A stretch of 64,000 nt of DNA from Leptobrachium leishanense (lineage: Eukaryota > Chordata > Amphibia > Anura > Megophryidae). A program made the position numbers and the translations under genes. The first letter of the stretch is position 1. The number at the start of each line of letters is the position of its first letter. The stretch lies in NCBI GenBank assembly GCA_009667805.1, contig CM019071.1, forward strand, positions 43,648,250 through 43,712,249, in the 5' to 3' direction. The notes beneath the pieces were generated by a model. It was not told the DNA's origin and ran no database searches. It saw only the letters and a program-made list of their open reading frames with translations. This document shows, one piece after another, positions 50,588 to 62,970 of this stretch.

Positions 50588-51640
50588 GTGTGGTGCGTTG
50601 TGCTTGGTTCGGTGCCATTTATTGTGCTGTGTTTGGCACTGTGCTCGGCTCTGTGCCGTATATTCTGTTGTGCTCGGCTCTGTGCCGTCTATTGTACTGT
50701 GCTCGGCTCTGTGGAGTTTATTGTGCTCGGCTCTGTGGTGTTTATTGTGCTCGGCTCTGTGCTTGGCTCTGTGGCGTTTATTGTGCTCGGCTCTGTGCTT
50801 GGCTCTGTGGCGTTTATTGTGCTCGGCTCTGTGGAGTTTATTGTGCTTGGCTCTGTGGCGTTTATTCTGTTTTGCTCGGCTCTGTGCTGGGCTCTGCACA
50901 TCGGCTCTGTGCTCTGCTCCGTGCCGTATATTGTGCTCTGCTTTTTATTGTGCTCTGCGCCGTTTATTGTGTTGTGCTTGGTTCTGTGCTCGGCGCTGTT
51001 TATTGTGCTGTGATTGGCTGTGCCGTTTATTGTGCTGTGCTCTGTGCCGTATATTGTGCTGTGCTCGGCGCTGTGCCGTTTATTGTGCTTGGCTCTGTGG
51101 CGTCTATTGTGCTGTGCTGTGCTCTGTGGCGTTTATTGTGCTCGGCTCTGTGGCGTTTATTGTGCTCGGCTCTGTGGCGTTTATTGTGCTCGGCTCTGTG
51201 GCGTTTATTGTGCTCGGCTCTGTGGCGTTTATTGTGCTCGGCTCTGTGGCGTTTATTCTGTTTTGCTCGGCTCTGTGCTGGGCTCTGCACATCGGCTCTG
51301 TGCTCTGCTCCGTGCCGTATATTGTGCTCTGCTTTTTATTGTGCTCTGCGCCATTTATTGTGTTGTGCTTCGTTCTGTGCTCTGCGCCGTTTATTGTGCT
51401 GTGCTTTGTGCCGTTTATTGTGCTTTGTGCCGTATATTGTGCTTGGCTCTGTGGCGTTTATTGTGCTCGGCTCTGTGGCGTTTATTGTGCTTGGCTCTGT
51501 GGCGTTTATTGTGCTCGGCTCTGTGGCGTTTATTGTGCTCGGCTCTGTGGCGTTTATTGTGCTCGGCTCTGTGCCTTTAATGGCTTGTGCTCTGCTCTGT
51601 GCCATCTATTGTGCTCTGCTTGGCGCTCTGCTCTGTGCTC
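50588..51640. repeat. 24-bp satellite
   Basis: About 44 copies around GTGCTCGGCTCTGTGGCGTT + TATT, with a larger duplicated block (50870-50960 and 51260-51350). An ORF of about 600 codons on the plus strand comes only from the period of eight codons. Confidence 0.94.
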
Positions 51641-51654
51641 TGCACTCGGCGCTG

Positions 51655-52325
51655 GGCTGTGTTCAGGTACTGGGCTCAGGCGCTGGGCTCTGCTCAGGCG
51701 CTGGGCTCTGCGCTGTGCGCAGGCGCTGGGCTCTGCGCTCAGGCGCTGGGCTCAGGCGCTGGGCTCTGGGCTCAGGCGCTGGGCTCTGGGCTCAGGCGCT
51801 GGGCTCTGCGCTCAGGCGCTGGGCTCAGGCGCTGGGCTCAGGCGCTGGGCTCTGCGCTCAGGCGCTGGGCTCAGGCGCTGGGCTCAGGCGCTGGGCTCAG
51901 GCGCTGGGCTCAGGCGCTGGGCTCAGGCGCTGGGCTCTGCGCTCAGGCGCTGGGCTCAGGCGCTGGTCTCTGCGCTCAGCTCAGGCGCTGGGCTCAGGCG
52001 CTGGGCTCAGGCGCTGGGCTCTGCGCTCAGGCGCTGGGCTCAGGCGCTGGGCTCTGCGCTCAGGCGCTGGGCTCAGGCGCTGGGCTCTGCGCTCAGGCGC
52101 TGGGCTCTGCGCTCAGGCGCTGCGCTCTGCGCTCAGGCGCTGGGCTCTGCGCTCAGGCGCTGGGCTCTGCGCTCAGGCGCTGGGCTCAGGCGCTGGGATC
52201 AGGCGCTGGGATCAGGCGCTGGATCAGGCGCTGGGCTCAGGCGCTGGGCTCTGCGCTCAGGCGCTGGGCTCAGGCGCTGGGCTCAGGCTCTGCGCTCAGG
52301 CGCTGGGCTCAGGCGCGTGGCAACC
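51655..52325. repeat. 13-bp GC-rich satellite
   Basis: Tandem GCTGGGCTCAGGC alternating with a 20-bp form that adds CTCTGCG. It follows directly on the 24-bp satellite and shares its GGCTCTG words, which suggests one grew from the other. Confidence 0.93.
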
Positions 52326-52346
52326 TCCGTAACAGGCTGTTGCGGT

Positions 52347-52488
52347 TGGATGCGCGCGCGCCACCTGCCGCAGCACGCCCAAAGCGTCCAACGGAGGTTG
52401 GATGCGCGCGCAGCAAACCTCCGTAGGACGCTTTGGGCGTGCTGCGGCGGGTGGCGCGCGCGCACCCGGCTGCGCGCGCATCCAACCG
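52347..52488. repeat. GC-rich hairpin
   Basis: CCGCAGCACGCCCAAAGCGT and ACGCTTTGGGCGTGCTGCGG form an inverted repeat, flanked by long GCGCGC runs. Confidence 0.85.
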
Positions 52489-52504
52489 CCACAGCACCCC
52501 GTGG

Positions 52505-52528
52505 GCAGTGCATATATATATATACACA

Positions 52529-52560
<32 letters not shown>

Positions 52561-52620
52561 TGTAACCCCATGTGGATATATATACACACACATATATGGT
52601 TTTTACAGTGTGTGTGTGTA
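52505..52620. repeat. (TA)n and (CA)n microsatellite
   Basis: Alternating TATATA and CACACA/TGTGTG runs between two GC-rich hairpin blocks. Confidence 0.9.
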
Positions 52621-53160
52621 TGGCCGGCATCCAGGCTCAGGCGAGCCCCCGGCTCGGCTGGGCCTCTAGGCCCAGGCCAAGCCGGGGGCTCGCCTTAGCC
52701 TTGATGCCGGCCAAGCAAGTAGCTCGGGCGGCATCCAAGCTTAGGCGAGCCCCCGGCTTGGCTTGGGCCTAGAGGCCCAGCCAAGCCGTGGACTTGCCTG
52801 AGCCTGGAGGACGCCCGAGCAGGCAATTCGGCCGGCCTCCATGCTTAGGTGAGTCCCCGGCTCGGCTGGGCCTCTAAGCCCAGGCCAAGCCGGGGGCTCG
52901 CCTAAGCTTGGATACCGGCCGAGCAAGCAGGGTGGGTGTGGAGAGCACATACTCACCTACATCGGCCCTCCAGCGATGGCAGTCCCGCTTCCAGTGTCCA
53001 ATCTCTGTTGGTCACCGGTATGACATCACAAAAGTCTTTGACCCAGGGTCAAAGGCTTTCGAGACGTCATACCGACGACTAACGGAGACAGAGAGGACGC
53101 TGGAAGCGGGACCGCCATCGCTGGAGGAGCTAAGGGCCGATGTAGGTGAGTATGTGTAGG
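52620..53160. repeat. GC-rich palindromic units
   Basis: Repeated hairpins built on GGCGAGCCCCCGGCTCGGCT and its reverse complement, and a longer hairpin at 52972-53125 (CGATGGCAGTCCCGCTTCC with GGAAGCGGGACCGCCATCG). Confidence 0.85.
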
Positions 53161-53805
53161 CAACATCCTCCTACATTGGCCCTGAGCTCCAGCGGTGACC
53201 GTCCTCCGGCTATCGCTGGCTGCTCGGCCGGCCTCTAGGCTTAGGCGAGTCCCCGGCTCGGCTGGGCCTGTAGGCCCGAGCCAAGCCGGGGGCTCGCCTG
53301 AGCCTGGAGGCCGGCCTAGCAGCCAGCGACGGCCGGAGGAAGTCACCGCTGGAGCTCAGGGCCGATGTAGGGGAGTATGTTTTGGCAACTTCGGCCCTGA
53401 GCTCCAGCGGTGACCGTCCTCCGGCTGTCGCTGGCTGCTCGGCCGGCCTCTAGGCTTAGGCGAGTCCCCGGCTCGGCTGGGCCTGTAGGCCCAAGCCAAG
53501 CCGGGGGCTCGCCTGAGCCTGGAGGCCGGCCTAGCAGCCTGCTCGGCCGGAGGAGGTCACCGCTGGAGCTCAGGGCCGATTTAGGGGAGTATGTTTTGGG
53601 AACTTCGGCCCTGAGCTCCAGCGGTGACCGTCCTCCGGCTGTCGCTGGCTGCTCGGCCGGCCTCTAGGCTTAGGCGAGTCCCCGGCTCGGCTGGGCCTGT
53701 AGGCCCAAACCAAGCCGGGGGCTCGCCTGAGCCTGGATGCCCGCCGAGCAGGCCGCGACAGCCGGAGGACGGTCACCGCTGGAGGATCGGGGCTTGCGGC
53801 GTTTA
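53160..53805. repeat. 214-bp tandem hairpin array
   Basis: Three copies with exact 214-bp spacing of TGACCGTCCTCCGGCT (53197, 53411, 53625). Each unit contains the GGCGAGTCCCCGGCTCGG hairpin plus GAGCTCCAGCGGTGACC and its complement. CpG-rich. Confidence 0.88.
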
Positions 53806-54092
53806 AACACACGGGTAGCTGCGCGCGGCTCGTGACGATTTTTTTTAATTTTTTTTGTGCAGGCGGCCGACACGCGCAGCTACCTGTTTGTTTTAACGGC
53901 CACTTTCAAATGTCCATCGCGCATGCGCAGACCGCTTTTGGCGACGGACACTTGAAGGCTTACTCTTTTATAGTATAGATATATATAAATATGTATCCAA
54001 AATGACATTCACTCCTGCTTTTATTTATAAACATGGCTGCCACTCAGCTCCAAAAGATAAATACTGTAAATGAATGAATAAATATATAAATG

Positions 54093-54241
54093 AATGTGGC
54101 GGCACTCCGAGACAAATTAATTCTGATCTTTATTGCTTCATTTAAATGTCGCAAACTCAACGTTTCAGCCCCAACTTAAAGAACCTACTATGTCCTAAAG
54201 ATCAGAATTAATTATTAATCTCGGAGTTCCGCCACATTTAT
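54093..54241. repeat. Foldback repeat of about 149 bp
   Basis: AATGTGGCGGCACTCCGAG at left and CTCGGAGTTCCGCCACATT at right are inverted. AACGTTTCAGCCCC inside resembles the GAAACGT end of a hammerhead, but the CTGATGA part is not recognisable. Confidence 0.7.
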
Positions 54242-54268
54242 TTATATATATATTCACAGTATATACAC

Positions 54269-55296
54269 TAGGGATTTGCACACCGTTTTTTTTCTGTCCG
54301 TTTTTTTTTTCCGTTTCGGGTCGTTTTGCCAGGTTTTCGTTTCATTTTGGTTTGTTTCGTTTCGTCATTTTGGGTCAATTCGGCAGTCTGTTTCAATGGG
54401 TTATTTTATTTATTTTGTTTTTGTGAGTAATTTAATTGTATTTGGACTGAGTTGTATCTAGTTTTATGAGTTATTTTGCTTTTTATTGGTTTTTTCAGAA
54501 TAGGAAACAGATTGCTACCAATAAAATTAAGTCTCCTTACTTATTTATGGTTTTTAGGATTATTTTGGCATTTTTCTGGATTTTTTTATTAATCTGTAGG
54601 GTTTTTAAATAATTTTAAAAATGGCGACAGTTTTTTTCGTTTTAAATAATTTAATTTGTTCTGTTTTTTTTTTCGTTTCAGATTATTTGGTTCAGTTTTT
54701 TTTCATTTAAAATAATTTTGTTCTGTTTTTTTTTTCCTTTGAGACAATTTGGTTCCATTTTTTTTAAGTTTTAAATCATTTTTTTCTTTTTTTTTGCTTT
54801 CATACCATTTGTTTCCGTTTTTTTATTTTAGATCATTTTGTTCTCTTTATTTTCATTTTAGATAATTGGTTCTGTCTTTTATCGTTTAAAATCATTTTGT
54901 TCTGTTTTTTTTTCTTTCAGACATTTTGGGCTCCATATTTTTAAGTTTTAAATTATTTAATTCTTTTTTTTTGCCTTCATACCATTTGTTTCCGTTTTTT
55001 TATTTTAGATCATTTTGCTCTCTTTAATTTCATTTTAGATCATTGGTTCTCTCTTTTTTCGTTTCAGATCATTTGTTTCTGAAATTTAATTAGTTTTTGA
55101 TTGTTTTGTTCCGTTTTTTCGGCATTTCGTATCAATTGCATCCCATAAAGAAATGATTTTGTTTGTGTTGAAACTTTGATTCGGGATTACGTAATTTCGG
55201 GTGGCTGATATTTCGTTTCGGAAATGGTCCCGAATCAATGGTGAATTTCGTACGAAATTCTATTCTATTCGGAACGAAACGAAACGCACATCCCTA
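54269..55296. mobile_element. T-rich hAT-type MITE
   Basis: TAGGGATTTGCACACC to CGCACATCCCTA with duplication ATATACAC (54261-54268, 55297-55304). The interior consists of degenerate TTTTTTCGTTT-type repeats. It is more diverged from the other copies. Confidence 0.75.
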
Positions 55297-55439
55297 ATAT
55301 ACACACACATTATCTTTACATTCTACAGGAATTATCTGTACCTTTCTCAATCCCTGTGAGGCCTCCTCGGCCTCATTACGTTGATGCGTTCCCACAAACT
55401 GTACATACTGTGCCTCCACCTTCCTTCCGTGAGTTTTAT

Positions 55440-55945
55440 TGCAAGAAAGGAAAGTGGTGGAAGGGGTGGAAAGTGGTGGAGGTAGTGGAAGGTGTTGGGA
55501 GATGGTGGAAGGAGGTTGAATGTGGTGGAGGTGGTGGAAGGAGGTGGCGGAAGTCGTCGGAAGGTGGTGGAGGTGGTGAAAGGAGGTGAAATATGGTGGA
55601 GGAGGTGGAAGGTGATGAAGTTGGTGGAAGGTGTTGAAAGGCGGTGGAAGGTTGGAGGTGTTGGAAGGTGGTGGGGGTGGTGGAAGGAGGTGGAAAGTGT
55701 TGGACGGTGGTGGAGGTGGTGGTGGAAGGTGGTGGAAGGTGTTGGACGGAGGTGGAGGTGGTGAAAGGAGGTGAAAAGAGGTATAAGGTGGTAGTGGAGG
55801 TGATGGAAGGTGGTGGAGTTGGTGGAAGGTGTTGAGAGGTGGTTGAAGATGGTGGTGGAAGGTGGTGGGGGTGGTGGAAGGAGGTGGAAATTGTTGGAGG
55901 TGGTGGAGGTGGTGGAAGGTGGTGGAGGTAGTGGAAGAAGGTGAA
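55440..55945 (+). repeat. (GGTGGA)n-type G-rich repeat
   Basis: Imperfect runs of GGTGGAAGGTGGTGGAGG. The plus strand is almost free of C and could form triplex or G-quadruplex structures. Confidence 0.92.
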
Positions 55946-56003
55946 AAGGTGAAAAGGAAGGTGCTGTGCAGTTTTCCCTCCTCCGCTCATGCTGCAGGTT
56001 TTA

Positions 56004-56430
56004 GGCTAGGGTCAGACTAGCGCAGTTTTAACGTGCGTTTAGCCGCACGAAATCACGGCCGTACTAGCAGCAAATGACGTCCAATGCCGGGGAACATACG
56101 ACGAACGGCCGCACGAAAGTTCGTCCGCGCAACGCAAGTGGCCAACGAACGCATTTTTTCGAGAACGTCAAACCGCTACTACTGACGTACAGAGTGCGCT
56201 GCGGCCGCATAGCGGCGTGTGTGCGTGATTAGGAGACGTCAGACGCTGCTAATGTCCGGCCAACATAACGTCCAGACTCAAAAAGTGTTTTATTGATGAT
56301 CCGTACAAAATCACGGACGAAAAGGCGCATCGTATGACCGCTATCGCGTATTCCGGGGGAAAATACGTACGTTCGTTCGACCGAACTTTTTCACGGACGA
56401 CGTGAAAAATGCGTTCGTCTGACCCTAGCC
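56004..56430. mobile_element. Harbinger-type MITE, 427 bp, second copy
   Basis: GGCTAGGGTCAGAC to GTCTGACCCTAGCC, flanked by TTA on both sides. It shares ends and interior blocks with the copy at 13005-13431. No ORF. Confidence 0.85.
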
Positions 56431-56644
56431 TTAGCATTTCAAAACTGGACAAAAAGACAATATATCAAGTTCCTGTAACCAGGTCAGACAATAAATCTCT
56501 AAGCTATAGGAAAGATGATAATTAATATTGTGAAACCAGGAATCCATCAATCCTGAGGGTGTTTACTTCTTAAGCCTATAATTATGTAAATGTTGCAAAA
56601 CGTTTATGAATGTAAATCATGGCTCAAATGCTTCTATGACACAG

Positions 56645-57138
56645 GGGTCTATTCACAAAGCACCGAAATCAAACACAATTTCGGTGTTTTGCGCTTTGGT
56701 TCAAAATTCGGTGAATCCACTCTTTAGCAAATGTTCACTGTATTTTGCCGAATATGGAGTCACGGATACAGTTATTGGTCATCAGCGACAACCACTCAAT
56801 GAATTGCACAGAAGTGAACAAAAAAATAGGAAGTCTCCTATTCTACTAAAAAGTGATTAAATCAATGCAGTAAAAAAATGTAACAAAAAATAAAAAAAGG
56901 TTTTTAAAAAAATGGAGATACAGCACTATAGAGGTTATTTAATAAGAGACAAATTTGCCACCGAATTGCACTGAACGGTGAATTTCTCCATATGGAGCAA
57001 TTTTGTGACAATGCATCTATTCCGAAATCTGGAAATTCTCCAAGTAATTGTGAATACTGTCAGCAAAATGAAATCGCCAAAGCTCTCTTGAAGAGCACCA
57101 AAATTTTGGTTAAATGTGGTGCTCTATGAATAACCCCT
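56645..57138. repeat. Possible MITE
   Basis: Starts GGGGTCTATTCACAAAGCACC and ends GGTGCTCTATGAATAACCCC, a loose inverted pair. The interior has CACCGAATTGCACTGAACGG. No ORF. Confidence 0.45.
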
Positions 57139-57327
57139 TATGGGATCATGTTCTCCTGCTTTGTGGACTTCATCGGGAGATCTCTCTCATGCTTTTATTA
57201 TGCTTGTTTATGATCCTAGGTGTATTTTGGTTCCTTCGTCAAATGAATTGAATATCTAATCAAATTAAATGTATTGAGAAAATACATTGACTTTTTAATT
57301 TATTTGCACGATTGTTAATTGTGTTTT

Positions 57328-58557
57328 GACAAGGTGATGTCATAAATGAAGTCTGCATAGGTTTTGTAGTGTCACGTTCAGCCACTATGGCGGTACCCGG
57401 CATGCGCCAAGTAGGGCCCAGGTATGGAGTAAAAGCCGCTATATGCAGAGATGCGTGACACAATGATCTAGGATACGTAAATAAACCACAGGAGACACTG
57501 GGGACCTCTGCACGGCTATACCAAAGGAGCCCTATACTGATAGATCGGTCCTTAGAGTGGCCGAATCTGCACTAATAGAAAAAGGTTACCTTGTAGCCGT
57601 GCAGAGTCCTGGGGAAAACACAGACACCTGAAGGAGTTATACTCAACAACTTGCAGGGAAGGACTTCAATATACAAAAGCCGTGGTCAACAGGGATACAC
57701 AACATATAATTCAATAAGCACAGAACAGCTGGGGATGTCCAGAAGAGTGGTCAATAAATAAGCCAGGGGTCAAAACCAAAACGTATACCTTGAGACAAAG
57801 CGGGGATATAGCACCAGAGAAAATCCGTCAGCCAGGCCAGAGGGTCAATACCAGGAAGTCAATCAGAAACCTAGAACTCAGACAAGGGGGAAACACTGAG
57901 AAAGCACTAGGATAGAACGACAGGGAGCTCTCAGGAACAAATCTGTAGCTGAAGTGAACCAGGATGCAAGAGCATGGTGATATGGGCCCATGGCTTTAAA
58001 TAGGGGAGTAATCAGCCCATATCACCAGCAGAAGCTCAACGAGCAAAGAACTTAACCCCTGAGCTGCATGTCAGGGAAAGCAGCACAGGGAAACACAGAC
58101 ATAAGGAATACAGAGGGCAGGGAGACAGGGTTGGAACGTGGGAACATGACATGTAGTATCTGACGAAGGTCGGTCGCTTTGCTCGTGTTGTTGTAGTGAC
58201 TCTTCCTCTATGCAGGTATTTCAGAATCATTTTATAACTTGTAGGTGAATAACGGATTCCACGCAGAGTAGAGATGTGCATTTGTTTTGGATAAAATTTG
58301 GAATTTGTAACGAAATTTGATAATTCGTAGTTCGGAAGTACTTCCGAATTATCAAATTTCGTTACAAATTCCAAATTTTATCCATAACAAATGCACATCT
58401 CTACTCTGCGTGGAATCCATTATTCACCTACAAGTTATAAAATGATTCTGAAATACCTGCATAGAGGAAGAGTCACTACAACAACATAAGCAAAGTGACC
58501 GACCTTCGTCAGATACTACAAAACCTATGCAGACTTCATTTATGACATCACCTTGTC
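57328..58557. repeat. Long interrupted palindrome
   Basis: Arms of about 220 bp meet at TTCGGAAGTACTTCCGAA (58331-58348). The outer ends GACAAGGTGATGTCATAAAT and ATTTATGACATCACCTTGTC pair. The left arm is split by the 782-bp LTR-like element. The inner part has TAGAGATGTGCAT ends like the hAT MITEs. Confidence 0.8.
57370..58151 (-). mobile_element. Solo-LTR-like element, 782 bp
   Basis: Begins TGTCACGTTC and ends GAACATGACA, so it has TG...CA ends with short inverted repeats and a 5-bp duplication TGTAG (57365-57369, 58152-58156). On the minus strand a TATA-like CTATTTAAAG lies near 57995-58004. No internal genes follow. It interrupts the left arm of the palindrome at 57328-58557. Confidence 0.6.
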
Positions 58558-58793
58558 ATATGATACGAATTCGAAACAAAACGGTATATAACGAATTTAT
58601 TTCGTTTTACACTATATCATCATCATAAAAGAAAAATTTGAATAATTGATATCAACTATTTAATTTGAAATTAACTATCAAATAGATATCAACTATCGAA
58701 CTGATCTTAACTTAAAATACAAGTAATAGTCAGCAAAGGACTTTATGAAACTAATTAAGTTTGTTTCACTGTTTAATTTGACTCAAACACTAA

Positions 58794-59696
58794 CAGGGTT
58801 ATCCAAAGAGATTCGAATTGCTTGAGAAAGGTAACCGAATGCTGAAAATCAGCGTTCGGTTACCTTTCCTGGCCATTCGGCTATCCAGAGAGCAGGCAAT
58901 TCGCCAAATCCTGTCGAATTGCCTGCACATACGGTGACTGTTCGGTCCCTGTTCGAGGGCAGTGAAATCCCCATGAAAAAGCACTGCTTCGGCTATTCAG
59001 AGAACACAAACCAGCAGTGAAAGGTTCCCGAATTGCCCTGCCATTCGGTGGTTTAATTCGGCAAGTTTATTCAGGAGAATCCCATAGACTTCAATGTTAA
59101 AAATATTCCCGTTTTAATTCAATATCTAATAAACCGTTCATTATAAAATTCTGCAGCAAAAAGTCTCTTCATTTATAGATTTTTTAGGATACTTTAAGCA
59201 TTTTTCTGAATTTTTAAAAAAAAAATTAAAAGTCCGATTTTTTTTTTTTTTTTTTTTCAGTTTGCTTATTTTTTTTGTAACAGCCCTCTCTATTACCATT
59301 CCCTGGACCTCCTGTGAAAATTTCAGACATTTTCGCTCAGTAGTTTCTTTGCAAACAGCGTTTCTTTTTCCCAGATTCATACAAATGGTTTTTCTAATTT
59401 ATTCACTGCCTCCTCTACGTCACAGCTGCTTCGGCTCTGTGTGATTCGGCTCCTTTTCGGCTCCTGTTCGGCTCCTCTTCGAAGGTTAATCCAGATGTTT
59501 TTGCTTGTTTTCAGCGTGCATTCGGTTAGTTTTCGTCAGGTTTGCGGCAGCTTTTCCCTGCAATTCGGGGACCCTGTGCTGTTTGCTGAATACACCGCAG
59601 GGTCACCGAAATGCAATCGGCAAAAGGAACCGAATTGAAGAGAACGAAAAGTCACCGAACGTGCGGTGACTTTTCGAATCTCTTTGGATAACCCTG
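58794..59696. mobile_element. 900-bp non-autonomous DNA element, copy 1
   Basis: CAGGGTTATCCAAAGAG at left and CTCTTTGGATAACCCTG at right. Nearly the same sequence occurs at 60256-61155 in the same orientation. The interior is homopolymer-rich and lacks a transposase. No clear target duplication was found. Confidence 0.8.
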
Positions 59697-59699
59697 ATA

Positions 59700-59955
59700 A
59701 TCTGTGACACAGCTTAAAATTCTAACAGCAAAATTTGATTAATTGGAGTTCTATTTAGCGATCCAAAATTTGAATTGATATCAACTATTGAATTGATATA
59801 TGAAATTCGAATCGATTTGAAATTTCAAATCGATTCAAAAATTTCAAATCGATCCAAAATGAAACGAAACGAAATTAATGAAATTCCAAAAACAAAATTA
59901 TTTAAAAACATAACGAAACAAATCTAAACAAAACAAATTTTTCAGCCATGCACAT
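59700..59955. repeat. AT-rich degenerate repeat
   Basis: Runs of TTGATATCAACTAT and AAATTTCAAATCGATT, ending near AGCCATGCACATCCATA, a decayed hAT-MITE end. Similar text lies at 58620-58720, so the 58794 element may have inserted into an older repeat. Confidence 0.4.
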
Positions 59956-60255
59956 CCATAACGCAGAGTGACGCGCTGTCACTGAGATCTTGATGAAGGA
60001 GGGAGCAGACTGTCTGACGTCAACAGAAGGATATGGAATGTACAGAGACGATGCCATAAACAAGAGCAATGTGCAAAGGTGGAGTAAGTTGTTTACAGAA
60101 TGGGGATAAAGCACTGGAGAGACCTTCCACTGTGGGAGACCATCAACTGCGGCCACTGTCACTAATTGCCAGCGAAGTGGACAAGTTGATTCACTTGAAC
60201 AGACGTGTCACAAAATGCATCACTTGTCATGGAGACTATGGTGAGTAAAGCCTTT

Positions 60256-61155
60256 CAGGGTTATCCAAAGAGATCCGAATTGCTTGAGAAAGGTAACCGA
60301 ATGCTGAAAATCAGCGTTCGGTTACTTTTCCTGGACATTCGGCTATCCAGAGAGCAGGCAATTCGCCAAATCCTGGCGAATTGCCTGCACATACGGTGCC
60401 TGTTCGGTCCCTGTTCGAGGGCAGTGAAATCCCCATGAAAAAGCACTGCTTCGGCTATTCAGAGAACACAAACCAGCAGTGAAAGGTTCCCCTAATGCCC
60501 TGCCATTCGGTGGTTTAATTCGGCAAATTTATTCAGGAGAATCCCATAGGCTTCAATGTTAAAAATATTCCCATTTTAATTCAATATCTAATAAACCGTT
60601 CATTATAAAATTCTGCAGCAAAAAGTCTCTTTATTTATAGATTTTTTAGGATACTTTAAGCATTTTTCTGATTTTTTTTTTTTTTTTAAAAGTCCGATTT
60701 TTTTTGATTTTTTTTTTTCAGTTTACTTATTTTTTTTGTAACAGCCCTCTTTATTATCATTCCCTGGACCTCCTGTGAAAATTTCAGACATTTTCGCTCA
60801 GTAGTTTCTTTGCAAACAGCGTTTCATTTTCCCAGATTCATACAAATGGTTTTTCTAATTTATTCACTGCCTCCTCTACGTCACAGCTGCTTCGGCTCTG
60901 TGTGATTCGGCTCCTTTTCGGCTCCTGTTCGGCTTTTTCGAAGGTTAATCCAGATGTTTTTGCTTGTTTTCAGCATGCAATCGGTTAGTTTTCGTCAGGT
61001 TTTCGGCAGCTTTTCCCTGCAATTCGGGGACCCTGTGGTGTTTGCTGAATACACCGCAGGGTCACCGAAATGCAATCGGCAAAAGGAACCGAATTGAAGA
61101 GAACGAAAAGTCACCGAACGTGCGGTGACTTTTCGAATCTCTTTGGATAACCCTG
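60256..61155. mobile_element. 900-bp non-autonomous DNA element, copy 2
   Basis: Same ends and interior as 58794-59696 with few differences (for example ATTCG to ATCCG near the left end). The two copies lie about 560 bp apart in direct orientation and could recombine. Confidence 0.8.
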
Positions 61156-61589
61156 AATGTATAGATGTAGGGTCGCTCCAACACCATGTGCAATTCAAAC
61201 TACCTACATCTGGTAATTAATAGGTAACGCTCACCTTTATTACTTTCTGCTCATCCCTCATATCTGAAAATTATTTTCGGTTTTAGTGAGATAAATATAG
61301 ATATTAATTAAAGTGGCGCTCTGCTCATTATTTATAGATTTAAAGTGGTCAGGATCAGGTACGTGTCGGCAGGGGCGGCAAATGAGGCAGAGCCTCACCT
61401 GCCATTATACAGTAAAATAATAAAAGAAAATAAAGTATACTCACATGTTCCGCGTTCCCTGCCATTGGTTCCATCCTCTGCCTCTGCACACATTCTTTTT
61501 ACAGAGCAATGGAATAGCATGGACCAATGGGAAAGCACCATTGGCCCAAGCCATTCAAAAAACCACCTGCATTAGAGGCTATCCTGAGA

Positions 61590-62970
61590 TTGACAGGAAG
61601 GGGCCCAGGCAGCTCCCTCGGCTCCCTCTACTGGCGGATACAAAGCATGACAGGCCCAGGCAGCTCCCTCTGCTCCCTCTAGTGGCAGATACAAAGCATG
61701 ACAGGCACAAGCAACTCCCTCTGCTCCCTCTAGTGGCAGATACAGAGTATGACAGGCCAAGACAGCTCTCTCTTCTCCCTCTAATTGCATATACAGAGTA
61801 TAACAGGCCCAGGCAGCTCCCTCTGCTCCCTCTAGTGGCCGATACAGAGCATGACAGAGTATGACAAGCCCAGGCAGCTCTCTCTGCTCCCTCTACTGGC
61901 GGATACAAAGCATGACAGGCACAAGCACCTCCCTCTGCTCCCTCTACTGGCAGATACAGAGTATGACAGGCCCAGGCAGCTCTCTCTCCCTCTATAGGCA
62001 TATACAGAGTATAATAGGCCAGGCAGCTCCCTCTGCTCCCTCTAGTGGCAGATACAAAGCATGACAGGCACAAGCAACTCCCTCTGCTCCCTCTAGTGGC
62101 AGATACAGAGTATGACAGGCCAAGACAGCTCTCTCTTCTCCCTCTAATTGCATATACAGAGTATAACAGGCCCAGGCAGCTCCCTCTGCTCCCTCTAGTG
62201 GCCGATACAGAGCATGACAGAGTATGACAAGCCCAGGCAGCTCTCTCTGCTCCCTCTACTGGCGGATACAAAGCATGACAGGCACAAGCACCTCCCTCTG
62301 CTCCCTCTACTGGCAGATACAGAGTATGACAGGCCCAGGCAGCTCTCTCTCCCTCTATAGGCATATACAGAGTATAATAGGCCCAGGCAGCTCCCTCTAG
62401 TGGCCAATACAGAGTAAGACAAGCCCAAGCAGCTCCCTCTGTTCCCTCTAGTGGTGATATGACAGGCCCAGGCAGCTCCCTCTGCTCCCTCTAGTGGCGG
62501 ATACAGAGTATGACAGGCCCAGGCAGCTCCCTCTGCTCCCTCTAGTGGCAGATACAGAGTATGACAAGTGCAGGCAGCACCCTATGCTCCCTCTAGTGGA
62601 GGATACTGAGTTTGACAGGCCCAGGCTGCTCCCTCTGCTCCCTCTAATGGGATATACAGAATATAATAGGCCCAGGCAGCTATCTAGTGGCCGATACAGA
62701 GTATGACAAGCCCAGGCAGCTCCCTCTGCTCCCTCTAGTGGCGGATACAGAGTATGACAGGTCCAGACATCTCCCTCTGCTCCCTCTAGTGGAGGATACA
62801 GAGTATGACAGGCCCAGGCAGCTCCCTCTGCTCCCTCTAGTGGTAGATAAAGAGTATGACAGGTCCAGACAGCTCCCTCTGCTCCCTCTAATGGAGGATA
62901 CAGAGTATGACAGGCCCAAGCAGCTCCCTCTGCTCCCTCTAGTGGTAGATAAAGAGTATGACAGGCACAG
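61590..62970. repeat. 51-bp satellite with higher-order structure
   Basis: About 27 copies around CAGATACAGAGTATGACAGG + CCCAGGCAGCTCCCTCTGCT + CCCTCTAGTGG. A block of about 364 bp starting near 61680 is repeated almost exactly from about 62043. The ORFs in it are products of the 17-codon period. Confidence 0.94.

Noticed and set aside
50527..52565. ORFs of 601 and 655 codons on the plus strand
   Set aside because: They are translations of 24-bp and 13-bp satellites open in several frames; composition is purely repetitive and there is no start context or domain.
58150..58190. Hammerhead-like CTGACGAAGGTCGG
   Set aside because: The downstream GAAAC and GTC elements are missing; it is only part of the palindrome arm.
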